DNA of 35,689 nt from CAIXRL01 sp964619155 (lineage in GTDB: Bacteria; Eisenbacteria; RBG-16-71-46), in the NCBI GenBank assembly GCA_964619155.1, contig CAZUEM010000021.1:1-35689 (forward strand). The letters run 5' to 3'. This document shows, in pieces, positions 15,537-23,605 of this stretch. The first letter of the stretch is position 1; the number at the start of each line of letters is the position of its first letter. A model generated the notes under the pieces. The model had not been told where the DNA came from, did not search any database, and worked only from the letters and a program-made list of their open reading frames with translations. A program made the position numbers and the translations under genes.

Positions 15537-16757
15537 ATGAGCGCCACGAACACGGGTTTCGCCAAGAAGACGGTCCAGCACCTGGACTGCGCCGGGAAGC
15601 GCGTCCTCGTGCGCGTGGACTTCAACGTGCCCACGAAGGGTGACGAGGTCACGGACGACACGCGCATCGTCGCCGCCCTGCCCACGATCCGCTACCTGCT
15701 CCAGAAGGGCGCGCGGGTCGTGCTGGCGTCGCACCTCGGCCGCCCCAAGGGCGGCCCGGAGCCGAAGTACTCGATGAAGCCGGTGCGGGCCCGCCTCGAG
15801 CGGCTGCTGCGCCAGGAGGTCGCGTGGGCCGACGACTGCGTCGGTCCCGCGGCCGAGGCGGCCGCGAACGCGCTGAAGGACGGCCAGGTGCTGCTGCTCG
15901 AGAACCTGCGCTTCCATCCCGAGGAGGAGAAGAACGACCCGGCCTTCGCGCAGCAGCTCGCGCGGCTCGGCGACTGCTACGTGAACGACGCCTTCGGCAC
16001 CGCGCACCGCGCGCACGCCTCGACCGAGGGCGTCACGCGGCACCTCAAGCCCGCGGTCGGCGGGTTCCTGATGCAGAAGGAGCTCGAGTACCTGGGCAAG
16101 GCGCTCGACCAGCCGTCGCGGCCGTTCGTGGCCGTGCTGGGCGGCGCCAAGATCTCGGGCAAGATCGACGTCATCACCTCGCTGCTCGGCAAGGTGGACT
16201 GCCTGCTCGTCGGCGGCGCCATGATGTTCACGTTCTACAAGGCGCAGGGCCTCGCGACCGGCCGCTCGCTCGTCGAGGACGACCGGCTCGAGATGGCGAA
16301 GGAGGTGCTCGCGCAGGCGAAGGCGAAGGGCGTCGAACTGGTGCTGCCGGTGGACTGCGTCGCCTCGGCGGCCCCGGACGGCTCGGCTCCCGGCGCGCCG
16401 AAGGCGGTCGCCGCGCTCGGCGCGGACGAGATGGGCGTGGACATCGGCCCCGAGAGCGTGAAGCTCTTCGCCGCGAAGCTGCGGGACGCGAAGACGGTCG
16501 TCTGGAACGGTCCCATGGGCATCTTCGAGGTCCCGGCGTTCGCGACCGGCACGATGGAGGTCGCGAAGGCGATGGCCGGCCTCAAGGAACGCGGCGCGGT
16601 CACCGTCGTGGGCGGCGGCGACTCCGTCGCGGCCGTCCAGGAGAGCGGCCTCGCCGAGAAGTTCTCGCACCTCTCGACGGGCGGCGGGGCGTCGCTGGAG
16701 TTCCTCGAGGGCAAGGTTCTGCCCGGCGTCGCCGCGCTCGAGAACGAGGGGGCCTGA
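15537..16757 (+). CDS. pgk: Phosphoglycerate kinase
   Basis: Transfers phosphate from 1,3-bisphosphoglycerate to ADP, the first ATP-making step of glycolysis. 406 residues, near the normal 395-400. Substrate loop VRVDFNVP, SHLGRPKG, the NDAFGTAHRAHAS segment, hinge VLGGAKISGKIDV, nucleotide-site GGGDSVAA and C-terminal STGGGASLEFLEGK are all present. ATG 15537 lies 10 nt after the gap stop with GAGGAGG (15525-15531) as ribosome-binding site. Its TGA overlaps the tpiA ATG by one base, suggesting coupled translation. Confidence 0.97.
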   Translation: MSATNTGFAKKTVQHLDCAGKRVLVRVDFNVPTKGDEVTDDTRIVAALPTIRYLLQKGARVVLASHLGRPKGGPEPKYSMKPVRARLERLLRQEVAWADDCVGPAAEAAANALKDGQVLLLENLRFHPEEEKNDPAFAQQLARLGDCYVNDAFGTAHRAHASTEGVTRHLKPAVGGFLMQKELEYLGKALDQPSRPFVAVLGGAKISGKIDVITSLLGKVDCLLVGGAMMFTFYKAQGLATGRSLVEDDRLEMAKEVLAQAKAKGVELVLPVDCVASAAPDGSAPGAPKAVAALGADEMGVDIGPESVKLFAAKLRDAKTVVWNGPMGIFEVPAFATGTMEVAKAMAGLKERGAVTVVGGGDSVAAVQESGLAEKFSHLSTGGGASLEFLEGKVLPGVAALENEGA

Positions 16758-17545
16758 TGGCGAACTGGTCCCGCCGGCCGCGGCTCGTCGCCGGCAACTG
16801 GAAGATGCACAAGCTGCCGGCCGAGGGCGCCGCGCTGGCCCGCGAGATGGTGTCGCTGCGCGCGGCCGACCCGGCCGCGACGTCGTGCGCGGTGGCGCTC
16901 TGCCCGCCGTTCCCGGCGCTCGCGGCCGTCGGCGAGGCCCTGAAGGGCAGCGGCGTCCACCTCGGCGCGCAGAACATGCACGCCGAGACGCACGGCGCGT
17001 TCACGGGCGAGGTCGCCGGCCCGATGCTGGCGGCCCTCGGCTGCCGGTTCGTGGTGCTCGGGCACAGCGAGCGCCGTCACGGCATGGGCGAGACCGACGA
17101 GCAGGTGGCGAAGAAGCTGCGGGCCGCGCTGCGCGACGGGCTGACGCCCATCGTCTGCGTCGGCGAGCTGCTGGCCGAGCGCGAGGCGGAGCGGACGGCG
17201 GAGGTGCTCGTGCGCCAGGTGTCGGCCGCCTTCGCGGGGCTCGATCCCGCGACGGCGCGCGCGACCGTGGTGGCCTACGAGCCCGTCTGGGCCATCGGCA
17301 CGGGCCGTGTGGCGACGCCGGAGCAGGCCCGCGACGCCCATCGGGTGATCCGGGCGACGCTCGACCGCGTGGTCGGCCCCGGCGTCGGCGGCGAGGTGGC
17401 GATCCTCTACGGGGGCAGCGTCAACGCGGGCAACGCCGCGACGCTGTTCGCCGAGGACGACCTCGACGGCGCGCTCGTGGGCGGGGCCTCGCTCGAGGCG
17501 GCGGGGTTCTGGAAGATCGTCGCCGCGGCTTCGTCCCGGCCCTGA
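16757..17545 (+). CDS. tpiA: Triose-phosphate isomerase
   Basis: Interconverts dihydroxyacetone phosphate and glyceraldehyde 3-phosphate. 262 residues (family about 250). Catalytic residues visible: Asn14 and Lys16 in GNWKMHK, His103 in LGHSERR, Glu175 in AYEPVWAIGTG (the flexible loop 6), and phosphate-binding LYGGSVN and GALVGGASL near the end. ATG 16757 overlaps the pgk TGA (TGATG). A strong hairpin follows, closing the operon before the secG promoter. Confidence 0.97.
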   Translation: MANWSRRPRLVAGNWKMHKLPAEGAALAREMVSLRAADPAATSCAVALCPPFPALAAVGEALKGSGVHLGAQNMHAETHGAFTGEVAGPMLAALGCRFVVLGHSERRHGMGETDEQVAKKLRAALRDGLTPIVCVGELLAEREAERTAEVLVRQVSAAFAGLDPATARATVVAYEPVWAIGTGRVATPEQARDAHRVIRATLDRVVGPGVGGEVAILYGGSVNAGNAATLFAEDDLDGALVGGASLEAAGFWKIVAAASSRP

Positions 17546-17559
17546 GCGCCGGCGGCGGG

Positions 17560-17611
17560 CGCGGCCCGGCGGGGGAGGTCTCCCGGCCGGGCCGCGGCCC
17601 GCGCGGGCTTT
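17560..17611 (+). terminator. Double hairpin terminator after tpiA
   Basis: An 11-bp perfect stem (CGCGGCCCGGC 17560-17570 with GCCGGGCCGCG 17586-17596) whose loop itself folds (GGGAG/CTCCC), followed at once by the palindrome GCCCGCGCGGGC (17597-17608) and TTT. The final T residues also begin the secG -35 box. Confidence 0.7.
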
Positions 17612-17639
17612 GACGCCCCGGGGGCCCGGCTGCTAGATT
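17610..17639 (+). promoter_or_regulatory. secG promoter
   Basis: TTGACG (17610-17615), 18-nt spacer, TAGATT (17634-17639) preceded by TGC, an extended -10 form. Predicted leader of about 50 nt before ATG 17698. Confidence 0.65.
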
Positions 17640-17697
17640 CTCCGCCCGCTTGCCGCGCCAACCGGGCGCGGAACCCAGAATCCCTCCAGAGGTAGGC

Positions 17698-18099
17698 ATG
17701 TACGGCGTCGTTCTCGCGCTTCACCTGATCGTGTGCATCACGCTCGTCGCGGTCGTCCTCGTCCAGTCGGGCAAGGGCGGCGGGCTCGCGGGCGGCGCGT
17801 TCGGCGGGGCCACCCAGACGGTCTTCGGCGGCCGCGGGGCCACCGACTTCATCACCAAGGCCACCGTCTGGCTGGGCGTGACCTTCTTCGTCACGTCGCT
17901 CGTGCTCGCCAAGATGACCACGGCGACGGGCCCCGGCGCGAAGCGCAGCCTCATCCAGGAGCAGGCCCGCAAGGCCGCGCAGACCGCGCCCGCGACCATC
18001 CCGCCCGCCGGCGGCGGTGCGGCCCCGCAGGGCGGCGCGCCGGCCCCGGGAGCCCCGGCGGGAGGCGCCACGCCCGCGCCGGCGGGGGGAACGCGCTGA
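17698..18099 (+). CDS. secG: Preprotein translocase subunit SecG
   Basis: Small inner-membrane component of the SecYEG channel that assists SecA-driven export. 133 residues: first membrane helix (about 3-22), the conserved cytoplasmic loop LVQSGKGGGLAGGAFGG, second helix (about 55-72), then an Ala/Pro/Gly-rich tail of about 45 residues that is longer than in E. coli. ATG 17698 is chosen, with AGAGG upstream; the frame is open further upstream but only into non-conserved sequence and the promoter. A tRNA-Leu gene follows by 26 nt and is probably co-transcribed, a common bacterial arrangement. Confidence 0.93.
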   Translation: MYGVVLALHLIVCITLVAVVLVQSGKGGGLAGGAFGGATQTVFGGRGATDFITKATVWLGVTFFVTSLVLAKMTTATGPGAKRSLIQEQARKAAQTAPATIPPAGGGAAPQGGAPAPGAPAGGATPAPAGGTR

Positions 18100-18125
18100 C
18101 GCCGGACGGCGAAAAGGACTTCCGT

Positions 18126-18210
<85 letters not shown>

Positions 18211-18223
18211 CGGAACGCGAACG

Positions 18224-18251
18224 AGGCCACGCCGAGAGGCGTGGCCTTCGT
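18224..18251 (+). terminator. Terminator after tRNA-Leu
   Basis: Perfect 10-bp stem AGGCCACGCC (18224-18233)/GGCGTGGCCT (18238-18247) with GAGA tetraloop, followed by TCGTCGTT. Confidence 0.7.
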
Positions 18252-18315
18252 CGTTCCGGCCGGCGCGGCGCGCGCGGCGCACGGCCCGGCGGTCGCGAAA
18301 CGCCGGGAATGAAAC

Positions 18316-18346
18316 GGCGCCCGCCGGGGTACCACCGGCGGGCGCC
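18316..18346 (-). terminator. Terminator of the TlpA-like gene
   Basis: Perfect 12-bp stem (GGCGCCCGCCGG 18316-18327, CCGGCGGGCGCC 18335-18346) with a 7-nt loop; on the minus strand it is followed by GTTTCATT and lies 28 nt after the stop of the gene at 18374. It may also act on the plus strand. Confidence 0.65.
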
Positions 18347-18373
18347 GCCCGTTCCCGGGAAGGAGGCGGAGTG

Positions 18374-18877
18374 CTAGCGGAGGATCTCCTGCACGTAGCC
18401 GTCCATGGTCTCGCCGTCGATGTAGCCGACGACGCGGCGCACGATCGTGCCCTTGCGGTTGATGAAGAACGTGGTCGGGATCGAGCGGATCGGGCCGTAG
18501 GCGTCGAGCACCTCGTCGTTCGCCATCGCGATCGTGAACTTGACACCGAGGTCGCTGGCGAAGCGCCGGACCGGCGCGGGCCCCGTCTCGTCCACGCTCA
18601 GGCCGATGACGGCGAGGCCCTGCTTGCCGTAGCGCTGCTGCATGCTGCTCAGGTGCGGCATGCTCGCGCGGCAGGGGGCGCACCAGGTCGCCCAGAAGTC
18701 CACGACGACCGGGCGGTTGCGGTAGTCGGCGAAGCGCACGGCGCGGCCGTCCACGCCCTTCACGTGGAAGGCGGGGGCCCGCAGTTCACCCGCGAGGGCC
18801 GGGCCGGCGAGGGCCCCGAGCACGGCCGCGAAAGCGAGGCCGGCGAGCCGCCGGCGGGAGATCAGACTGCGCTGCAC
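18374..18877 (-). CDS. TlpA/ResA-like periplasmic thioredoxin
   Basis: 167 residues: signal peptide with a basic start (ISRRRLAGLAF) and AGPALAG cleavage region near 30, then an AhpC/TSA-Redoxin-type thioredoxin fold. Redox motif WCAPC with Cys66 and Cys69, preceded by VVVDFWAT; cis-Pro in SIPTTFF; the family insert VIGLSVDETG is present. Such proteins reduce disulfides in the periplasm, for instance in cytochrome c maturation. Start is GTG 18877 with AAAGGA upstream on the minus strand. It stands alone, divergent from tolQ. Whether a mature protein is soluble or membrane-tethered cannot be decided. Confidence 0.9.
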   Translation of the reverse strand: MQRSLISRRRLAGLAFAAVLGALAGPALAGELRAPAFHVKGVDGRAVRFADYRNRPVVVDFWATWCAPCRASMPHLSSMQQRYGKQGLAVIGLSVDETGPAPVRRFASDLGVKFTIAMANDEVLDAYGPIRSIPTTFFINRKGTIVRRVVGYIDGETMDGYVQEILR

Positions 18878-19191
18878 GGAAGGTCCTTTCGCTGCGGTGA
18901 TGACGGTGCATTCGGCCGATCGCGCGGAAACTCTAAACCTTCGAGGCGCGAGACGGCGCGCGGGGCGCGGGAAATTTTCACTGCCTTGACCGGCGTTCCG
19001 TCACGCGTCCACGAATCGTCCCGGCTTCGTTCGCCGCGCCCCGGGTGCGCCCCGTTCGCACGCGCGCGCGGGCCGCGCGAGGAGGATTCCGCTGTGCCCT
19101 CCCCATGCACTGTGCTAGCGTCGCGGCGCTCTCCCCAAGCCATCCCCGCCGGCCGCCGCGCCGGAGCGACTTCACAAGGAAGGTGAAGCCG
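18878..19191. other. 314-nt divergent promoter region (TlpA-like gene / tolQ)
   Basis: No gene seen. On the minus strand TAGAGT (18935-18930) is a possible -10 for the thioredoxin gene without a clear -35. On the plus strand TTGACC occurs at 18986 with no matching -10, and an extended -10, TGCTAGCGT (19113-19121), lies 71 nt before tolQ. The middle contains an A/T patch GAAATTTTCA (18971-18980), unusual here. Confidence 0.55.
19113..19121 (+). promoter_or_regulatory. Candidate extended -10 for the tol operon
   Basis: TGC-TAGCGT; the same nine bases occur at the glycosyltransferase promoter near 33660. No good -35 hexamer at 17-18 nt upstream, so the assignment rests on the extended -10 form and position 71 nt before tolQ. 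Confidence 0.4.
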
Positions 19192-19890
19192 ATGGACCTG
19201 TCATTCGTCGTGCTGCAACTCGGGGGCGGGGTCCGCTCCACGATTCCCTCGCTGGTGGCGCACGCGAGCCTGTTCTCCAAGGCCGTGCTGCTGCTGCTGC
19301 TCGTCCAGTCGGTCTACTCCTGGGCGATCATCTGGGACCGGCTCCGGCTCTACGCCCGCGTCACGGCGCAGGACGCCTCGTTCCTCACCGCGTTCCGACG
19401 CCTCGGCGACACCGCCGACTGCCGCATGGTCGCCGAACAGCACCCGGCGAGCGTGCTCGCGCGGTCCGCGCTCGCGGGCCAGCGCGCGCTCGACCAGTAC
19501 TCGCCCGACCACGTCGGGCCGGCGGCGCGCTGGGAGCTCGCGCAGCACGCGATGGAGCGCGCGGCCAGCGACGAGGTCGCGACGCTCGAGAAGCACGTCG
19601 GCGTTCTCGCCACGACGGGCAGCGTCGCCCCCTTCATCGGTCTGATGGGCACGGTCTGGGGCGTGATGGTGTCGTTCGTCAACATCGGCGCGCAGGGCTC
19701 CGCGACGCTCGTGGTCGTCGCGCCGGGCATCGCCGAGGCGCTCATCGCCACGATCGCCGGTCTCGCCGCGGCGATTCCGTCGGTCATCGGCTACAACCAC
19801 TGCCTCGGGCGGCTGCGCGAGGCCGGCAACCGCGCGGCCTCGTTCGCGACCGAGTTCCTCGACCGCCGGCTCGGGGCCCAGCTCAAGTGA
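19192..19890 (+). CDS. tolQ: TolQ/ExbB-family proton channel protein
   Basis: Inner-membrane subunit of the Tol-Pal motor, which uses proton-motive force to constrict the outer membrane at division. 232 residues with three membrane segments: about 25-46 (SKAVLLLLLVQSVYSWAII), about 140-165 and 175-200. The MotA/TolQ/ExbB signature is clear: TGSVAPFIGLMGTVWGVMVSF and GIAEALIATIAGLAAAIPSVIGYN. ATG 19192 has AAGGAAGG eight nt upstream. The TGA overlaps the tolR GTG (GTGA). First gene of the long co-directional array. Confidence 0.95.
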   Translation: MDLSFVVLQLGGGVRSTIPSLVAHASLFSKAVLLLLLVQSVYSWAIIWDRLRLYARVTAQDASFLTAFRRLGDTADCRMVAEQHPASVLARSALAGQRALDQYSPDHVGPAARWELAQHAMERAASDEVATLEKHVGVLATTGSVAPFIGLMGTVWGVMVSFVNIGAQGSATLVVVAPGIAEALIATIAGLAAAIPSVIGYNHCLGRLREAGNRAASFATEFLDRRLGAQLK

Positions 19891-20294
19891 TCACGGGCGG
19901 GGGCGGCCACCACCGGCCGATGGCGGAGATCAACGTCACGCCGTTCGTGGACGTGGTGCTCGTGCTGCTCATCATCTTCATGGTCACGGCGCCGTTCCTC
20001 TCCGGCGGGCTCGAGATCGACCTGCCGAAGGTGGCCACGAAGGGCCTCGACGTGCACGAGGGCCTGATCGTCAGCATCCGCCGCGATCGGACGCTGGCGG
20101 TGGGCGAGAAGGTCGTTCCCTCGCAGGGCTTCGAGGACGCGCTCAAGAGCGCCCGCGCCTCCGAGCGGCCGGTGTTCCTCAAGGCGGACCAGTCCGTGCC
20201 CTACGGCACGATCGTCGAGTACATCGCCCGCATGCGCCGCGCCGGGGTCGCCCAGCTCGGCCTCGTCACCGAACCGGCGAGGAACGCGCGGTGA
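19887..20294 (+). CDS. tolR: TolR/ExbD-family protein
   Basis: Partner of TolQ; a single membrane helix carries the proton-transferring aspartate. 135 residues: short N-terminus with MAEINVTPFVDVVLVLLIIFMV, where the Asp in FVD is the conserved protonatable residue, then a periplasmic domain. GTG 19887 overlaps the tolQ stop; an internal ATG (19921, MAEIN) would remove a 11-residue Gly/His-rich leader and is a plausible alternative start. The stop overlaps the next GTG. Confidence 0.94.
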   Translation: MITGGGGHHRPMAEINVTPFVDVVLVLLIIFMVTAPFLSGGLEIDLPKVATKGLDVHEGLIVSIRRDRTLAVGEKVVPSQGFEDALKSARASERPVFLKADQSVPYGTIVEYIARMRRAGVAQLGLVTEPARNAR

Positions 20295-20956
20295 AGGGCT
20301 CGATCGCGGGCTCGGCCGCGGTGCACGTCGCGCTGACGGCCGGGCTCTTCCTGTGGCGCGCGGGCGGCACGGTGCTCGTGCCCGGCCCGGACGTCGTGCA
20401 GGTCTCGCTCGTGGACGCCTCGCTCGCGGCCCTGCCCGCGCCCGCTCCTGCCCCCGCCGCCGAGCCGAAGCGCGAGCGCGCGCCGGACGAGGACGCCGGA
20501 CTGCGGATCGAGAAGAAGCCGGCCCGCAAGAAGGAGGAGAAGCCGCGCGCGGAGACGCCGCCCGCCCCGGCCCCGTCGCGCGCGAGCGCTGCGGCCGCGG
20601 CGCCGCGTGTCGCGCTGCCCTACGCCGACGTGGGCGGCGGCCTGCGCGGCCAGGTCGCGGTGGACGCGAGCAACTTCGAGTTCGCCTACTACCTGCAGCA
20701 GGTGCGCGTGCTCGTCGCGCGCAACTGGACGCCGCAGCCCGGGCTGCCGGCGGGCACGCGCGCCGAGGTGTACTTCCGCGTCGCGCGCGACGGCTCGCTC
20801 ACCGCGCCGGTGGTCGAGCGCTCGAGCGGCAACGAGTATTTCGACCAGTCCGCGCGCCGCGCCGTGCTCGTGACCGGGCACCTGCCGCCGCTGCCGCTCG
20901 GCTGGGCGGGCGCGGACCTCGGCATCCACTTCGGTTTCGAGTACACGGGGGACTGA
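20291..20956 (+). CDS. tolA: TolA/TonB-like energy transducer
   Basis: 221 residues: N-terminal membrane anchor (about 5-23, SAAVHVALTAGLFLW), a Pro/Ala/Lys-rich periplasmic linker (about 48-108), and a TonB C-terminal-type domain (about 125-221; VARNWTPQP, AEVYFRVARDGSLTAPVVERSSGN, FDQSARRAV). It fills the TolA position between tolR and tolB, linking the motor to Pal/TolB, although the short length is more TonB-like; with a TonB-dependent receptor nearby it might serve both. Start GTG 20291 overlaps the tolR stop by 4 nt; the stop overlaps tolB by one base. Confidence 0.85.
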   Translation: MKGSIAGSAAVHVALTAGLFLWRAGGTVLVPGPDVVQVSLVDASLAALPAPAPAPAAEPKRERAPDEDAGLRIEKKPARKKEEKPRAETPPAPAPSRASAAAAAPRVALPYADVGGGLRGQVAVDASNFEFAYYLQQVRVLVARNWTPQPGLPAGTRAEVYFRVARDGSLTAPVVERSSGNEYFDQSARRAVLVTGHLPPLPLGWAGADLGIHFGFEYTGD

Positions 20957-22224
20957 TGCGCCGACTCCTCGCCGCCGCCGCGCTGCTCGCGCTCGCCCTC
21001 GCCCCGGCCGCCGCCGCGCAGGACGTCCGGCTCGACATCCGTTCGGGCGCCTCCATGCGCCTGCCCATCCGCTGCCGGCCGCTGGCGCCGGCGGGCGACC
21101 GCGACGCGCGCTCGACCAGCGTGCAGGCCGACGAGGTGCTCGCGGCCGACCTGCAGGCCTCGGCCGTCTTCGCGGTGGCGAAGGCCTGGGACCCGGGCGT
21201 GCTCGAACCGCCGCCGCCGCAGGCCGAGGTGGGGGGCAAGTGGACCGTCACCGGCGCCACCGTGCGGCTCGCCGGCGAGGTCGTGGACGCGAACAGCAGG
21301 AAGCCCATCCTCGCGAAGGAATACCGCGTCCCGCTCTCGCGCTGGCGCGAGGCGGTGCACCGCTTCGCCGACGACATCGTCCTGCAGTTCACCGGCGAGG
21401 CCGGCGTGGCCTCGACGAAGATCGCGTTCGTCTTGCAGGAGGGCAAGACCAAGGAGCTCTGGGTCATGGACGCCGACGGGCACGGCGCCCGTCCGCTCAC
21501 CTCGGACGGCTCGATCGTCCAGTCGCCCTCGTGGTCGCCGGAGGGCTCGCTCGTGCTCTTCACGTCGTACCGCGCCGGCGCGCCGCAACTGTGGGTGATG
21601 TCGCCCGAGCAGCGCCGGGCGTTCCTCGTCTCGGGCCGGCCGGGCCTCAACACGGCCGGCGTCTACTCGCCCGACGGGCAGTCCGTCGCCGCGACCCTCA
21701 GCAAGGACGGCAACGCCGAGATCTACCGCATGGACGCGCGCGGCGGGTCGCCGCAGCGCCTCACGGACTCGCGCGGCATCGACACCTCGCCCGTCTGGTC
21801 GCCGACCGGACGCGAGATCGCGTTCACCTCCGACCGCTCGGGGCAGCCGCAGGTGCACGTCATGGACGCCGACGGCGGCAACGTGCGGCGCTTGACGTAC
21901 GACGTGAGCTACACCGACTCTCCGGCCTGGTCCCCGAAGGGCGACCGGATCGCGTTCGTGACCCGCACGGGCGCGGGCTTCGACGTCTGGATCTGCCGGC
22001 CCGACGGGAGCGGCGCGATGCCCGTGGTCACGGGCGGCAGCAACGAGAACCCGCGCTGGTCCCCCGACGGCCGCCACCTCGTCTTCGCTTCGAACCGCGA
22101 CGGCACGCGCTCGCTCTGGGTCTCCGACCTGGACGGCGCGGGTCCCCGCAAGCTCGACACCGGAGGCCGCAAGGCACTGTCACCCGCATGGTCGCCCCGC
22201 TACTCGGGCGAGGTCCGGCCATGA
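20956..22224 (+). CDS. tolB: Tol-Pal system protein TolB
   Basis: Periplasmic beta-propeller that binds Pal and TolA. 422 residues: signal peptide (1-21, ending AAAAQ), N-terminal alpha/beta domain (about 25-150), then WD40-like (PD40) propeller blades repeating the pattern SPSWSPEGSLVLFTS, SPVWSPTGREIAFTSDRSG, SPAWSPKGDRIAFVT and NPRWSPDGRHLVFASNRDG. ATG 20956 overlaps the upstream TGA. The end overlaps an ATG at 22221 by four bases. Confidence 0.95.
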   Translation: MRRLLAAAALLALALAPAAAAQDVRLDIRSGASMRLPIRCRPLAPAGDRDARSTSVQADEVLAADLQASAVFAVAKAWDPGVLEPPPPQAEVGGKWTVTGATVRLAGEVVDANSRKPILAKEYRVPLSRWREAVHRFADDIVLQFTGEAGVASTKIAFVLQEGKTKELWVMDADGHGARPLTSDGSIVQSPSWSPEGSLVLFTSYRAGAPQLWVMSPEQRRAFLVSGRPGLNTAGVYSPDGQSVAATLSKDGNAEIYRMDARGGSPQRLTDSRGIDTSPVWSPTGREIAFTSDRSGQPQVHVMDADGGNVRRLTYDVSYTDSPAWSPKGDRIAFVTRTGAGFDVWICRPDGSGAMPVVTGGSNENPRWSPDGRHLVFASNRDGTRSLWVSDLDGAGPRKLDTGGRKALSPAWSPRYSGEVRP

Positions 22225-22247
22225 TCCTCACGAGGAGGAACACCCGC

Positions 22248-22775
22248 ATGCGCCCCACCCCGAACCGCATCCTGGCCCTGGCGCTCTTGACGACCGCGCT
22301 GTTCGCGTTCGGCTGCGCCAAGAAGACCACCCCGGTGCAGACGACCCCCGCGCCGCCCGCGGCGACGCAGACGCCGTCCACCACTCCGGGGACGACGACG
22401 CCCACGCCGTCCACGACGCCCGGCGCCGAGACGCCCGGCGCGCAGCTCTCGGACCTCGCCACGGTCTACTTCGCGCTCGACTCGGCCACGCTCGACGAGG
22501 CGGCCCAGGCCGTTCTCGACCGCAACGCCAGGCTCCTCCGCGACAACGCGTCGTGGACGGTGACCATCGCCGGCCACTGCGACGAGCGCGGCACGGTCGA
22601 GTACAACCAGGCGCTGGGCGAGCGCCGCGCCCTCTCCGTGCGCGACTACCTCGTCGCCGCGGGCGTGCCGGAGTCGCGGCTGCGCACGGTGTCCTACGGC
22701 AAGGAGATGCCGGCGGTGGACGGCCACGACGAGTCCGCGTGGTCGAGGAACCGCCGCGCGGAGTTCGCGCGGTGA
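22248..22775 (+). CDS. pal: Peptidoglycan-associated lipoprotein Pal
   Basis: Outer-membrane lipoprotein anchoring the membrane to peptidoglycan. 175 residues: signal ending LFAFGC (a lipobox with Ala at -3 instead of Leu), a long Thr/Pro linker, then an OmpA C-terminal domain (TVYFALDSATLD, IAGHCDERGTVEYNQALGERRA, VSYGKEMP, NRRAEF). I prefer ATG 22248, which has GAGGAGG (22232-22238) upstream; ATG 22221, overlapping the tolB stop, would add nine residues including two Arg. The stop overlaps the cpoB GTG. Confidence 0.95.
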   Translation: MRPTPNRILALALLTTALFAFGCAKKTTPVQTTPAPPAATQTPSTTPGTTTPTPSTTPGAETPGAQLSDLATVYFALDSATLDEAAQAVLDRNARLLRDNASWTVTIAGHCDERGTVEYNQALGERRALSVRDYLVAAGVPESRLRTVSYGKEMPAVDGHDESAWSRNRRAEFAR

Positions 22776-23605
22776 CGACGCGGCCGGGGGCGGCACGCGC
22801 GCGCGCGGCCGGGGCGCTCGGCACGCTCGTGCTGCTCGCGTCCTCGGCGATGACGCCGGGGTGCTACACGACCCAGCTGGGCCTGCTGCGCTCGGGGCTC
22901 GACAGCCTGCGCGCGCAGGTGGACACGATGCGCGCGGAGGACCGCGTCGCGGCGCGCCTGCTGGCCGACACGCGCCGCGAGCTGGGCGAGCAGCGCGACC
23001 TGCTGCTCGGCTCGCAGGCGCGGCAGGCGGCGACGCAGCGCGAGCTCGCGGACCTGATGTCGCGCCTCGACGGGCGGCTCGAGGAGATCACCAGCCGCGT
23101 GACGCGCGCCAGCGAGCGAGCGGGATCGGCGCCGCGGACCGCCGCGCCGCCTGCGACCGACGGCGGCGGCTCCACGGCGCCCGGCGGGACGGCCGCGACC
23201 CCGGCCGCGCCGGCCGCGCCGCCGGGCCCGAGCCCGTCGCAGGTATTCGACCTCGCGACGCGCGACCTCACCGAGGGCCGCTACCCGCTCGCGCTGCAGG
23301 GGTACCGCGACTTCCTCGTGCGCTTCCCCGACACCGAGCTCGCGGACAACGCGCAGTACGGGGTGGGCGAGTGCTTCTTCGCGCAGGCCGCCTTCGACAG
23401 CGCGGCCGCCGAGTACGCGAAGGTGGGCGAGCGCTGGCCGCAGGGCGACCGGGCTCCCGCGGCCCTGTACAAGCTGGCGCTCAGCCAGGAGCGCCTCGGG
23501 CGGACCGCGGATGCGAAGAAGTCGTTCGAGGACCTGGTCAGGCGCTTCCCGTCCTCGAGCGAGGCGGGGCTCGCGCGCGACCGCATCGGTGCCTCCCGCC
23601 GCTGA
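22772..23605 (+). CDS. cpoB: CpoB/YbgF-like cell division coordinator, putative lipoprotein
   Basis: 277 residues: N-terminal signal with a possible lipobox MTPGC (Cys31), a coiled coil (about 35-115, many Arg/Leu/Glu heptads), a Pro/Ala/Thr linker (about 118-150), and TPR repeats (about 155-277) matching YbgF: FDLATRDLTEGRYPLALQGY, DNAQYGVGECFFAQAAFDSA, ALYKLALSQERLGR. CpoB links peptidoglycan synthesis to Tol-Pal constriction in E. coli. E. coli CpoB is periplasmic without lipidation, so the lipobox would be a difference. GTG 22772 overlaps the pal stop. Confidence 0.9.
   Translation: MTTRPGAARARAAGALGTLVLLASSAMTPGCYTTQLGLLRSGLDSLRAQVDTMRAEDRVAARLLADTRRELGEQRDLLLGSQARQAATQRELADLMSRLDGRLEEITSRVTRASERAGSAPRTAAPPATDGGGSTAPGGTAATPAAPAAPPGPSPSQVFDLATRDLTEGRYPLALQGYRDFLVRFPDTELADNAQYGVGECFFAQAAFDSAAAEYAKVGERWPQGDRAPAALYKLALSQERLGRTADAKKSFEDLVRRFPSSSEAGLARDRIGASRR

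Noticed and set aside
18986..19015. tolQ promoter from TTGACC at 18986
   Set aside because: The sequence at the expected -10 position (CACGAA) does not fit; the extended -10 at 19113 is preferred, at low confidence.
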